Below are positions 1 through 7,462 of a stretch of DNA of 64,000 nucleotides, one piece after another. The notes below the pieces were generated by a model, which had not been told where the DNA came from, made no database searches, and saw nothing but the letters and a program-made list of their open reading frames with translations. How positions within the stretch are numbered: the first letter of the stretch is position 1; every line of letters starts with the position of its first letter. The stretch is from Novacetimonas cocois. Its GTDB lineage: Bacteria; Pseudomonadota; Alphaproteobacteria; Acetobacterales; Acetobacteraceae. A program made the translations under genes and the position numbers. The stretch is from the NCBI RefSeq assembly GCF_003311635.1, contig NZ_QEXL01000015.1, positions 35,083-99,082 on the forward strand. The letters run 5' to 3'.

Positions 1-485
1 TGTACCTGCGCGCCAATCCCGACTGGTCGCTAACCCGCAAGGACGGCCGGTCCTATGCCACCACCGAAGGGTGGGCGCATTACACCGAACAGATGATGAT
101 CGAGCAGGGATTCCACGCACAGGATCCCAAACTGCATCTTGCGCAGTTGCAGGACGCCCTGCTGCGTGACTGCCGTTTCCTCGCATCATTCGGGATGCAC
201 ACCCAGGGCATGAGCCTTGCCGATGCAACAAAACTGATGCAGCAGGAATGCTACCAGTCCTCTGTCATGGCTTACAAAGAGGCTCGTCGAGGCACGGCCG
301 ATCCCGGTTATTATTCCTATCTGCTCGGCAAGCTCATGATCCTTCACCTGCGTGACGACATGCGCAAGAACGAGGGCAAGGCATTCTCCCTGAAGGCATT
401 CCATGACGGGCTGCTTGGCTCCGGCCTTGTGCCCATGCCCATCATCCGGCGTGAAATGACCGGACGGAATGACCCCATGCTGTAA
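1..485 (+). CDS. DUF885 family protein, C-terminal part only
   Basis: The frame is open from base 3 to the stop at 483-485, so the gene begins outside the window; about 160 residues are visible. The segment EGWAHYTEQMMIEQGF near the start resembles the conserved EGWAxYxE block of DUF885 proteins, a family of presumed metal-dependent peptidases or hydrolases, many of them exported. The remaining C-terminal part is helical and polar with no further motif I can assign. The true start, any signal peptide and the metal-binding residues cannot be judged here. Two hairpins follow the stop codon. Confidence 0.7.
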   Translation, partial: YLRANPDWSLTRKDGRSYATTEGWAHYTEQMMIEQGFHAQDPKLHLAQLQDALLRDCRFLASFGMHTQGMSLADATKLMQQECYQSSVMAYKEARRGTADPGYYSYLLGKLMILHLRDDMRKNEGKAFSLKAFHDGLLGSGLVPMPIIRREMTGRNDPML

Positions 486-521
486 AAGAACTGCCCGACA
501 AAAGGGCACAAAGGTTTCGAG

Positions 522-578
522 ATGTCGCCTTTTTCCACAGGAGGCGACATTTCCTGAAGCTTTTTGAAAAAAGCTTCA
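522..578. terminator. Two adjacent hairpins between convergent genes
   Basis: The first hairpin pairs ATGTCGCC (522-529) with GGCGACAT (543-550). The second pairs TGAAGCTTTT (555-564) with AAAAGCTTCA (569-578) around a four-base loop and is A/T-flanked on both sides. They lie between the plus-strand DUF885 gene (stop 485) and the minus-strand gene ending at 643. They are therefore probably terminators, the second possibly bidirectional. I did not see another copy of the second element in the window, although a weaker T/A-rich hairpin occurs at 63443-63458. Confidence 0.55.
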
Positions 579-642
579 CCAAAAACTTCTTTATGATGAC
601 AGGCTTTTTCGAAGACGGGTTTTCAGAAGCATCCGTGCATAT

Positions 643-1674
643 TCAGCCTGATTTTCCCTTTTTATCGGCGGTTACGACATTGACCGCCTTATCTCTTCTG
701 TCCACGACAGACACATGCGTCGTAAAGGTCTGCGTGAAATGGAGGTGGTGTCCCTCGGGCCTTGGGCCGGCCCTAGTTGACTTGAAGTAAAAACGCCCAT
801 GCGGATAATCAAACAGGACAATGCGATCTGCAAAAAAAGGCATTCCGATATGCCCGGTCATGATATCACGTTGCAGAACGACAGTATCGTCCTTGATGCG
901 TTCTCCGCCAATCTCGAAATCTTTAATTTTTGCTTCCCGTCCCGCTGTCAGGAACCTGTCAAAACGGGTAATCGTCTTTTCCGCCCTGACAAGGGTCGGA
1001 TGGGCAACTTCGGGAAGGTCATCCCAGCTTGTTGGCACGGAGGTCACGTCCAGATCCGGGTTCATGGAAAACCATCGTTTCTTTCCATCAATGAAAGCCG
1101 GGATCTGAAAATCCCCGTCCAGACGGACGGAACGCGCCCTGTCCCCCAGGATCTGCTGGCCGACATCGTCACAGTCCGAATTATTGCTGGTGGTGATATA
1201 CATCACCTCGCCATGAGGCATATCAAGCAGAATGAGCATGCGTGAAAGCACCATCTGCCCGATGACGCCAATCACGGGACGTCCCCCTGCCGACTGCACG
1301 CTGCCCCCCCGGATCAGGACGCCATTGACCGCGCCCAGATCCGCCCCGCCAATCTGCAGATCCCTTATGCCGATATAATCCACTTCCTCGGAATGATAGC
1401 CATTCAGGTCCAGCGTGGCTGGCATTTCCTTATCGGGAAAGCGGAGATCCCGTGTTTCACGGACATAGATTTTGTCGTAATCGGGACTGATATACATTGC
1501 GACGTCATAATCGTTGACACGCACGGGAATAATGGGGCCATCCCCTGCCCCGCCCAGTAATGGCAGGACGACACTGCCGGTGACGCAGCGGGAAACATCC
1601 TGTGCCCCGGCATGGGCAAATGGCGTCATGAACAGGCCGAAAACAGAAAAGGCCATAATAAATCGGCTGCGCAT
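643..1674 (-). CDS. Exported retropepsin-like (aspartyl protease fold) protein
   Basis: 343 residues, starting with a clear signal peptide (charged MRSR, hydrophobic core, AHA-type cleavage near residue 23). The protein has two halves. Each ends in a stretch typical of the retropepsin or aspartyl-protease fold: GVIGQMVLSRMLILLDMPHG in the first and IGMPFFADRIVLFDYPHG in the second. Such proteins normally carry a catalytic D-[ST]-G triad at the start of each half. Here the matching positions read YISPDY and NPDLDV, so the triad is not evident and activity is doubtful. A GGAAAGACAGGG stretch precedes the ATG. It stands alone, convergent with the preceding gene. The fold call is by motif resemblance only. 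Confidence 0.6.
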   Translation of the reverse strand: MRSRFIMAFSVFGLFMTPFAHAGAQDVSRCVTGSVVLPLLGGAGDGPIIPVRVNDYDVAMYISPDYDKIYVRETRDLRFPDKEMPATLDLNGYHSEEVDYIGIRDLQIGGADLGAVNGVLIRGGSVQSAGGRPVIGVIGQMVLSRMLILLDMPHGEVMYITTSNNSDCDDVGQQILGDRARSVRLDGDFQIPAFIDGKKRWFSMNPDLDVTSVPTSWDDLPEVAHPTLVRAEKTITRFDRFLTAGREAKIKDFEIGGERIKDDTVVLQRDIMTGHIGMPFFADRIVLFDYPHGRFYFKSTRAGPRPEGHHLHFTQTFTTHVSVVDRRDKAVNVVTADKKGKSG

Positions 1675-1835
1675 TGCCCTGTCTTTCCGATATGGTCCGG
1701 GCTGACCGTTACAATATGATTATATTTTTCCCTTGTATTGACCAGAGGGAAAATGGAGCAGCCTGCAGCATTTTCTATCCCGCCGAACCTTCCCGATGAT
1801 GCGACGTTGCATCCCGCAGTTAGCGGGAGGTTTTC

Positions 1836-1991
1836 ATGAAACGCGTTTTCGGTATCTTCATCCTGCTGCCGCTTGCCGCCGCCGTTGCGGGCTGCCATGA
1901 CCCGCATCGCTCCCGCCATCCCATCTACTGGCACGAGGGATATGACCACGGCACGTCGTCACGCCAGCAGCCCGGAATGACCCGGCGATAA
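1836..1991 (+). CDS. Small lipoprotein, 51 aa
   Basis: A short reading frame with a strong ribosome site (GGGAGG at 1825-1830, five bases before the ATG). The product has a lysine/arginine start, a hydrophobic segment and a lipobox ending LAAAVAGC with the lipidated cysteine at residue 20. It should be exported and lipid-anchored. The mature part is only about 31 residues and rich in His, Arg and Tyr (HDPHRSRHPIYWHEGYDHG). No family is recognised. The His-rich tail could bind metal, but that is a guess. It is divergent from the retropepsin-like gene, with 161 bp between the two starts. Confidence 0.6.
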   Translation: MKRVFGIFILLPLAAAVAGCHDPHRSRHPIYWHEGYDHGTSSRQQPGMTRR

Positions 1992-2151
1992 GGGCAGGCT
2001 CCTACGTCATGTTCCTACGGTTCCGGCTCGTAGTGGTGGATCATGAACATGCCTTCCAGAACGGACGTAGCCGCAGGCCTGACCTTTACACACCGAAAAT
2101 GACACGCATGCGCCCTTTTCCGTCCGTTCCTGTCGCTCTCACCAATCGCGA

Positions 2152-3750
2152 TCAGACAGGCACGAGCACCGGTGCCACGGGCACTACCGGCGGGCGGGCC
2201 TGCCAGCGTCCTGAGTCCACATCCGCGATTTCCCGGTCAATCTCACTCACAACCCGCCGTGAGAACGGCCCCAGATGCAGGTAAAGCGCGCTTGTCATGA
2301 CCACGTATGGCAATGCTTTCGGATTGTGGAGGGTGCAATCCAGCAACATGCGCCAGAACTGCACCGCCGTGCCGGGTCCCGCGCGATGAATGCGTGAAAG
2401 GAGCCGGAAAAAGCTGCGCAGGTCCCCGCGTATCATCCGATGACCACGCCCGCGCCTGAGCATCCGGCCAAGCCGCCGCACACGGCCGAAATAGGCAACC
2501 GGGTCATAGATTGCCTGAAGGACCGTCCTGTAATCGTTCAGCACGTCACGCCGTGGCCGCTTCGTCTCGAAATTCAGCCCGGCGGTGCACTGGTCCCCTG
2601 ATTGTGTCTGCTCCCCGCCGGAAAAGAGGCGACCTTCGGCCAGCAGACGCCGTGTAAGCTGCGTTGTGGGCAGGGCATACAACAGGCCGACCATACAGAC
2701 CGGAATTGCCGTATCCTCGATACATTCGATCATGCCGGCCGCGACACTGCCCTTTTCGCTGTCGAACCCCACGATGAAGCCGGCATTGACGAAAATCCCG
2801 GCCTTGTGGATTGTCTCGATGCTCTGTTGCAGGCTGCGCCTTGTGTTCTGCTTTTTCTGCATCAGGACGAGGGAGTCCGTATCCGGGCTTTCGATACCCA
2901 CGAATATGGCAAAGAAATTGGTATCCGACAGGCTGCGCAGCAGGTCGGCATCATCGGCAAGGTTGATCGAGGCCTCGGTTGAAAACTCGAACGGGAAATT
3001 TTTCCTGTCCTGCCATGCCTTGAGGTCCGGCAGGAATTTCTTGAGCGCTTTTTTGTTGCCAATCAGGTTGTCATCGACAAAATCCACATGCCCGCGATAC
3101 CCGAGGGCATACAGGGCATCAAGTTCGGCCATGACCTGTTCATTCGTCTTGGTGCGTGGCACCCGGCCATACAGTTCGATGATATCGCAGAATTCGCAGC
3201 TGAACGGACAGCCACGCGAAAACTGGACGCCAACATGCAGGTACTGGTCCAGCTTCAGCAGATCAAAACGGGGCAGCGGGCTTTTTGTGACGTCCGTCTT
3301 TCCCATCGGCGCTTCGAACACGCCCTGCCTGTCACCGCGACGCCATGCCGCGATGAAATCGACCATGATTTCTTCCGCTTCGCCCAGAACCTGAAAATTC
3401 GCAGCGCTGTAGAGCGCCGGGCTGGATGTGACATCAGGACCGCCGACCACCACCGGCGTGCCGGCCGCACGGCACATTTCGATAATATGGAGGGCATCGT
3501 TGCGCTGCGGCAGCATGCCGCCCGTCATCACGATATCCGCCCAGCCGAAATCCTCATCGCTCAGGGTTTCGGTATTGCGATTGACCAGCCGGACCTCCCA
3601 GTTTTCGGGAAGCAGGGCGGCAACCGTGATCAGCCCAAGCGGCGCCGCCGGATAACGTGCACCCGCCAGATCACAGGTTTCCTGATAGTTCCAAAACGAA
3701 TTCGCGTTGAAGCGCGGGAAGATCATCAAGACCTTGCAGGTATCGGTCAT
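2152..3750 (-). CDS. B12-binding radical SAM protein (DUF4070 type, HpnP-like)
   Basis: 532 residues. The N-terminal 140 or so residues look like a cobalamin-binding Rossmann domain (AAPLGLITVAALLPENWEV, then GGPDVTSS). The radical-SAM domain follows, with cluster cysteines at 181, 185 and 188 (RGCPFSCEFCD, CX3CX2C). The C-terminal third fits the DUF4070 extension found on HpnP, the hopanoid C-2 methylase, and on related proteins. Acetic acid bacteria are rich in hopanoids, so lipid methylation is attractive, but paralogues of unknown substrate share this architecture and no hopanoid gene is nearby. The start is supported by GGGGGGAT just upstream. It is monocistronic as far as I can see. Confidence 0.8.
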   Translation of the reverse strand: MTDTCKVLMIFPRFNANSFWNYQETCDLAGARYPAAPLGLITVAALLPENWEVRLVNRNTETLSDEDFGWADIVMTGGMLPQRNDALHIIEMCRAAGTPVVVGGPDVTSSPALYSAANFQVLGEAEEIMVDFIAAWRRGDRQGVFEAPMGKTDVTKSPLPRFDLLKLDQYLHVGVQFSRGCPFSCEFCDIIELYGRVPRTKTNEQVMAELDALYALGYRGHVDFVDDNLIGNKKALKKFLPDLKAWQDRKNFPFEFSTEASINLADDADLLRSLSDTNFFAIFVGIESPDTDSLVLMQKKQNTRRSLQQSIETIHKAGIFVNAGFIVGFDSEKGSVAAGMIECIEDTAIPVCMVGLLYALPTTQLTRRLLAEGRLFSGGEQTQSGDQCTAGLNFETKRPRRDVLNDYRTVLQAIYDPVAYFGRVRRLGRMLRRGRGHRMIRGDLRSFFRLLSRIHRAGPGTAVQFWRMLLDCTLHNPKALPYVVMTSALYLHLGPFSRRVVSEIDREIADVDSGRWQARPPVVPVAPVLVPV

Positions 3751-4139
3751 CGTAAAACGATCCCCCCAGCCACCAATCGGCTATGGGCGGAACGATCTTG
3801 TCCCCTGGCGACAGGAAATGGACAGATGGACGGATCCACCTCTGGCGAAACGGCGGTAGGCCAGCGAACAGTCGTCACTATGGATGCTCCATCTGGATGA
3901 ACCGACGCTTCTACACCCACAGCCTTGCAATAGCGATAGAACCGCACCGAACGGATGGCTGCTTCAGAAGACGATCCACGAAATATCCCGAAAATCATGA
4001 TGAATTTCGTGGCAAGACTATTTTAAAAAAACTTATATGAATGTCGTTTTTGAGAATTCGACAGTTCGAGAGCCAGAATTTTTATTATTTTCCATCAGTG
4101 ACCGGATTCATCCAGTTTCCGGACTGATGACGACAGACC
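3751..4139. other. Gene-free stretch, 389 bp
   Basis: No credible coding frame, RNA gene or repeat is seen. Bases 4010-4090 are A/T-rich, including TTTTAAAAAAACTTATATGA. This is a plausible terminator region for the amidohydrolase gene reading in from the right, or promoter territory for the radical-SAM gene on the left. No clear hairpin with a T-run was found. Confidence 0.4.
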
Positions 4140-4988
4140 CTAACGGCTGGCCATCCGATGCCCCAGTTTCGCCAGTTCAGCCATGATGCCGGACAGGACA
4201 TGCTGCAGGCTGGAAAATCCCTGATGCCGTTGCAGCGTGCATTCATCCATATAGAGATGACGGCTGATTTCCATCTGCAATGCATGCACGCCTTTGCGGG
4301 GACGACCATAATGTCGTGTGACATATCCGCCGGCAAAGGGCATGTTGCGGACAACACGGTAACCGTGTGCCGTCAGGATATCCTCGACCGTTGCCGTGAT
4401 CTCTGCCGCGCAGGAAGTTCCCCAGGCATTCCCCAGAACAAAATCCGCCTGCTCGCGCTGGCCCTGTCGCGGCATCGAATGTCCGTCCAGCAGGATACAT
4501 ACGCCGTGTTTTTCCAGACTGCCGTCAATCAGCGAGGCCAGTGCGGCATGATATGGATACCAGCAGCCACGGATGCGGTATTCAGCCTCCTCGAAATCCA
4601 GCGGACGGCTGTAAATCAGTCCGCCACTTCCTGCCAGGCGCGCAATCGTCCCGAACCCTGCCTGCACCTTTTTGCTGGAGGTGTTACACCACTCCGGCAG
4701 CATGTCACGAAACATGCTGGGATCGAGTTCCCACGCTTCCCGGTTCGCATCACAATAGGCACGGGGAAAAGTGGCATGAAGCAGGCTCGCCCCATAATCC
4801 GGCGCATGTTGCAGCAGTTCCTCGACAAAGCAGTCCTCGCTACGGCGCAAGGCAAAGGGCGTCAAGCGCGACTGTTTCAGAAAGTGGTCGGTATAGTTCC
4901 GTCCGGAATGCGGCGACGCCACCACCAGCGGCGCATTCCCATGCCGGGGATGAATGATCTCAAAAGGGGCAAGGACGGCTAATGGCAT
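4140..4988 (-). CDS. N-formylglutamate amidohydrolase family protein
   Basis: 282 residues matching the PF05013 family along its length. Landmarks are VVASPHSGRNY near residue 25, EDCFVEELL near 51, FPRAYCDANRE near 74, and the central LLDGHSMPR. The last lies in the region where family members keep metal-binding or catalytic His and Asp residues. The founding members hydrolyse N-formyl-L-glutamate at the end of histidine degradation. No hut gene is nearby, so the substrate here is uncertain and another N-acyl amino acid is possible. No signal peptide; cytoplasmic. It stands alone, upstream of a gene-free stretch. Confidence 0.8.
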   Translation of the reverse strand: MPLAVLAPFEIIHPRHGNAPLVVASPHSGRNYTDHFLKQSRLTPFALRRSEDCFVEELLQHAPDYGASLLHATFPRAYCDANREAWELDPSMFRDMLPEWCNTSSKKVQAGFGTIARLAGSGGLIYSRPLDFEEAEYRIRGCWYPYHAALASLIDGSLEKHGVCILLDGHSMPRQGQREQADFVLGNAWGTSCAAEITATVEDILTAHGYRVVRNMPFAGGYVTRHYGRPRKGVHALQMEISRHLYMDECTLQRHQGFSSLQHVLSGIMAELAKLGHRMASR

Positions 4989-5140
4989 GAGAACACAGGG
5001 GATTCAGGAAAACTGACCGACAGGACGGGATAGGAACGCATATCGGGCATAGGCGCAGCACGCAGGATTTTGGTCAATGTGAATTTTTTTGAAGAAAGGG
5101 GGTTGCACCACGCCCCAACGACAGCTAGAAGCCATTTCAC

Positions 5141-5234
5141 CGAAGCGAATGGGCGCATAGCTCAGCGGTAGAGCACTACCTTGACATGGTAGGGGTCACA
5201 GGTTCAATCCCTGTTGCGCCCACCATTCGCTTCG
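5141..5234. repeat. Inverted repeat bracketing the tRNA gene
   Basis: CGAAGCGAAT at 5141-5150 is exactly complementary to ATTCGCTTCG at 5225-5234. The two arms touch the tRNA on either side; the first base of the right arm is the final A of CCA. In the precursor transcript the 5' leader could pair with the 3' trailer and extend the acceptor stem by ten base pairs. Confidence 0.8.
5151..5225 (+). tRNA. tRNA-Val (anticodon GAC)
   Basis: A full cloverleaf can be drawn. The acceptor stem is GGGCGCA/TGCGCCC, the D arm GCTC...GAGC, the anticodon stem CTACC/GGTAG with loop TTGACAT (anticodon GAC, valine), and the T arm ACAGG-TTCAATC-CCTGT. The discriminator base is A and CCA is encoded. It is the left boundary of the prophage remnant, and tRNA 3' ends are common phage attachment sites. 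Confidence 0.95.
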
Positions 5235-5644
5235 CAGATTTCCGCCAAAAACTTGTGTTATGTGTGATAATCCCCTAATGGGGATCATCCATTAGCGTCC
5301 ACCAGAATCCGCGCTGACCCTCCCCGATCCGTGGAAAATCCGTGAAGTGTTTTTGGCTTGTACTCTGCCCCTCCCTCCCCTAGAATTTCACCTGCTGCGG
5401 CGGCGTGGATGGACACGCATGGGAAAATCAACCGGCGGAAAGCACTGCCCCACATCGCGGAAGCGGTGAAACGGATTTGGGATCAAGCGGAGACAGCTAA
5501 CGACACTCGGAGTGCCACAAGAGCCGGTATCAAGCCCGGCCCGCAGCAATACGGTTCAGAGCGGCAGGGCCTTCGCAGGTTCCTGCCGTTCTTATTTCCG
5601 ACACCCTTTCTGCAGGCAGAACAGCCAGTGAAGCCAGCGCCGAA
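5235..5644. other. Prophage left end, no supported gene
   Basis: A 107-codon plus-strand frame (5358-5681) exists, but its C-terminal half overlaps the well-supported minus-strand micro-genes and its composition is unconvincing. An integrase would be expected beside the tRNA; none is readable in any frame. The tract may be what remains after an integrase deletion. Confidence 0.4.
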
Positions 5645-5767
5645 TCACGGCGCAGGCGCCCCCAGCCGTTCGCGCACGTAGCGGCGATGGTCGGCGCGCT
5701 GCACGAAAAATATCACCCATCCCAGCGCCATCTGCCCCGCGATGATGCCAAGCACCGCCCAGATCAT
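5645..5767 (-). CDS. Phage micro-protein, 40 aa, one membrane segment
   Basis: The ATG at 5767 overlaps the stop of the preceding gene in an ATGA arrangement, which argues for translational coupling. The product starts MIWAVLGIIAGQMALGWVIF, a single hydrophobic helix, followed by a basic tail (RADHRRYVRERLG). It is the last gene of the lysis-like run. Size, topology and position fit a small phage membrane protein such as a holin accessory or lysis regulator, but no family is recognised. Confidence 0.5.
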   Translation of the reverse strand: MIWAVLGIIAGQMALGWVIFFVQRADHRRYVRERLGAPAP

Positions 5768-5877
5768 TCCATCCGCCCCTGCCGCCAGCAGTCACGCGCA
5801 AACGCGATGAGCAGGTAGCCCACCGCGCACGCCGCCCCCAGCACGAAGCCGAGGGCGATGCCGGTGTAAAAGTTCAC
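5764..5877 (-). CDS. Phage micro-protein, 37 aa, one membrane segment
   Basis: Starts with GTG at 5877 inside the overlap GTGA with the stop of the 66-aa gene upstream, and its own stop overlaps the next ATG. The product has one hydrophobic stretch (IALGFVLGAACAVGYLLIAF) followed by a charged tail (RDCWRQGRME). The double overlap is good evidence that it is translated. The function is unknown; a small inner-membrane lysis component is a reasonable guess from context. Confidence 0.5.
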   Translation of the reverse strand: MNFYTGIALGFVLGAACAVGYLLIAFARDCWRQGRME

Positions 5878-6074
5878 GACGCCTGGATGGCCGCGTTGTC
5901 GGCCTTGCACTTGGCGTAAATCGCCTCGATGTCGGCTGCGGTGGGGCCGCTGGACGATGCGGTATCTTCCACCGCCGTCTTGATCGTAGTCCATGCCTCG
6001 GGGCCATATTTCTCGATCAGGCCGAGGACGAGGCTTGTACCGTTGACGATGGCGCTCAGTTCGGTTGCGTCCAT
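5874..6074 (-). CDS. Phage hypothetical protein, 66 aa
   Basis: The ATG at 6074 has GGGGAG ten bases upstream and lies one base after the stop of the lipoprotein gene. The product (MDATELSAIVNGTSLVLGL at the start) is mostly helical with a mildly hydrophobic N-terminal half and a polar C-terminal half (AADIEAIYAKCKADNAA). It overlaps the following GTG-started gene by four bases. No family is recognised. Confidence 0.55.
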   Translation of the reverse strand: MDATELSAIVNGTSLVLGLIEKYGPEAWTTIKTAVEDTASSSGPTAADIEAIYAKCKADNAAIQAS

Positions 6075-6075
6075 A

Positions 6076-6432
6076 TCAGTTGCTCCCCGTGGTCGTGGTG
6101 GTCTGGGCGATGGACAGGGCGGACTGAAGCCCGGCCAGCGCGCTTTCGGCTGTCGCCAGTTCCGATGCCGTGACCGTGTTGCCATTGGACACGGCGGTAT
6201 CCAGCGTGGTCAGCGGCACAAGGGCGGCGGCGGATGCCGTCTTGATATCGGCCTTGACGGTGGCGTTCACGCTGCCGGACGCCAGATAGGCCTCGGCCCC
6301 GGTGGCCGCTACGTGATAGGCGCTCATGGTGTCGAACGCGGCCTTGCGCAGGTTGGTCTGGTTCGCGCAGGCCCCAAGCGTTGCCAGCGAGAGGATCGCG
6401 GCACAGGCCGCGAGGCGGGATCGTTTGGTCAT
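6076..6432 (-). CDS. Phage-borne lipoprotein, 118 aa
   Basis: The signal peptide has a basic start (MTKRSR) and a lipobox ending SLATLGAC, with the lipidated cysteine at residue 22. The mature part is rich in Ala, Thr and Ser and predicted helical. It sits directly between the endolysin/holin-like genes and the micro-genes, where many phages of Gram-negative hosts encode an outer-membrane spanin. That role is only positional. A host-surface modification protein is the alternative. Confidence 0.6.
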   Translation of the reverse strand: MTKRSRLAACAAILSLATLGACANQTNLRKAAFDTMSAYHVAATGAEAYLASGSVNATVKADIKTASAAALVPLTTLDTAVSNGNTVTASELATAESALAGLQSALSIAQTTTTTGSN

Positions 6433-6441
6433 GTCGGTTCC

Positions 6442-6705
6442 TTACGGCCAGATCAGGGCTGGCGTGTAAGCGGTCCACGTGTTCTGCGCCATGCAGACGT
6501 AGATGCCGCTGGATGCGAAAATGATGGTGCCGGGCGTGCCAGCCGCATCAGACGACGCGGGCGCGGTCCCGATGGTGACCACCAGATTCCCCGCCGTATC
6601 CATGCCGGGGGCGCTGGTGGCGATCATGCGCTGCGTGTCGCGGCGCGTGGGATACAGGCCCGGGTCGAACCGGCCCGGACGCCGGATGGGGTTAGGCGTT
6701 CCCAT
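6442..6705 (-). CDS. Phage hypothetical protein, 87 aa
   Basis: Starts at 6705 and overlaps the 3' end of the holin-like gene by 14 bases. The start (MGTPNPIRRPGRFDPGLYPT) and the beta-rich C-terminal half (GTIIFASSGIYVCMAQNTWTAY) resemble short phage virion-associated or tail-tip proteins. That C-terminal segment is similar in style to the end of the exported 103-aa protein at 7839-8150 (both have an I-Y/G-S-G then a W-x-A-Y/W pattern). No family can be named. Confidence 0.5.
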   Translation of the reverse strand: MGTPNPIRRPGRFDPGLYPTRRDTQRMIATSAPGMDTAGNLVVTIGTAPASSDAAGTPGTIIFASSGIYVCMAQNTWTAYTPALIWP

Positions 6706-7042
6706 TGGCCGCCTTCTCTGCCTGGCCCTTTTTGTTCAGGACCGGGATGCCCGCCGCCGCGACCGCTGCTTTTGCCGCGGGCTTGTCGGCCACCGACACG
6801 CGCACGGCGGTCTGGCTTGGCTTGAAATGGTTTTCCGCCCATCCGATGTTCAGCCCGATGGTGCTCATGACCTGATAGGCCACGGCCCACCGGCTGCCTG
6901 CGTGCGGCGGCGGGATCATCGCGGCTGCCGCCCCGCATGCGAGGATGAACAGCGCGACGTAAAAGGCGTACTGTTCCGGGACGAACTCAAGCATCCCGGC
7001 AAATGCGGCCCCGAGGCCGGTCAGTTTTGCGGCTGTATTCAT
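6692..7042 (-). CDS. Holin-like phage membrane protein, 116 aa
   Basis: The first 60 residues contain one or two membrane segments (EQYAFYVALFILACGAAAAM) and the C-terminal half is soluble and Ala/Lys-rich. The start at 7042 overlaps the stop of the endolysin gene by four bases. Holins are commonly adjacent to endolysins and have this size and topology. I therefore call it holin-like from context and hydropathy, not from sequence family. Confidence 0.55.
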   Translation of the reverse strand: MNTAAKLTGLGAAFAGMLEFVPEQYAFYVALFILACGAAAAMIPPPHAGSRWAVAYQVMSTIGLNIGWAENHFKPSQTAVRVSVADKPAAKAAVAAAGIPVLNKKGQAEKAANGNA

Positions 7043-7462
7043 CTGCCGTCTCCGTTCAGGCCAAGGCGGTAGAAATCCTGCCGGCCGATTGTCTTGATGA
7101 AAAACCGGGGAATGGCCCAGCGCGGCTTCATGCTGTCATGGGCGAAATAGCTGTCCGCGCCGCCCGTGATGTCGGCCAGACGCCCGGCCACCAGCTGAGC
7201 GGCCAAAGCGCACGCCACGCGGAACTGCGGGTCATCCTGCGTGACGGCCCCGAGTTTCGATGCGTTGGGATCGTCCTCGTTCCAGCAGGAGAACTGCCAC
7301 GGGCACAGGCAGACACTGCCGATCGAGCGCCCCCACCATCCGGGGGATGCCGCGCGGTTGCCGATGACATTCAGGACCGCCTGCATTCCCGGCAGGCCAT
7401 CCCCCCCTCGCCTCGCCCCATGCGGTGCGTGCTGCGGTGTCCATCGAGCTGGCGTCGGTCAT
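7039..7462 (-). pseudogene. SleB-like cell-wall hydrolase (phage endolysin), frameshifted
   Basis: The N-terminus is encoded from ATG 7462 (overlapping the preceding stop) and reads MDTAARTAWGEARGG, the start of SleB/hydrolase_2 domains. The rest of the domain (GMQAVLNVIGNR, then CLCPWQFSCWNEDDP) continues in another frame to the stop at 7039. The switch falls at a run of seven C on the plus strand (7401-7407, seven G in the coding strand). Removing one base restores a continuous protein of about 140 residues. The family cleaves peptidoglycan, with the early Glu as catalytic residue. As written the gene is broken by a one-base insertion; a sequencing error or true slippage are both possible. 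Confidence 0.7.

Noticed and set aside
2152..3750. Naming the radical SAM gene hpnP
   Set aside because: Domain order fits, but paralogues share it and there is no hopanoid gene nearby; the symbol was withheld.
5358..5681. 107-codon frame beside the tRNA as a possible integrase fragment
   Set aside because: No tyrosine-recombinase motif; the C-terminal half overlaps well-supported micro-genes.
7395..7412. Programmed ribosomal frameshift in the endolysin
   Set aside because: The needed shift is +1 and no stimulatory element is evident; a homopolymer indel is simpler, so it is listed as a broken gene.
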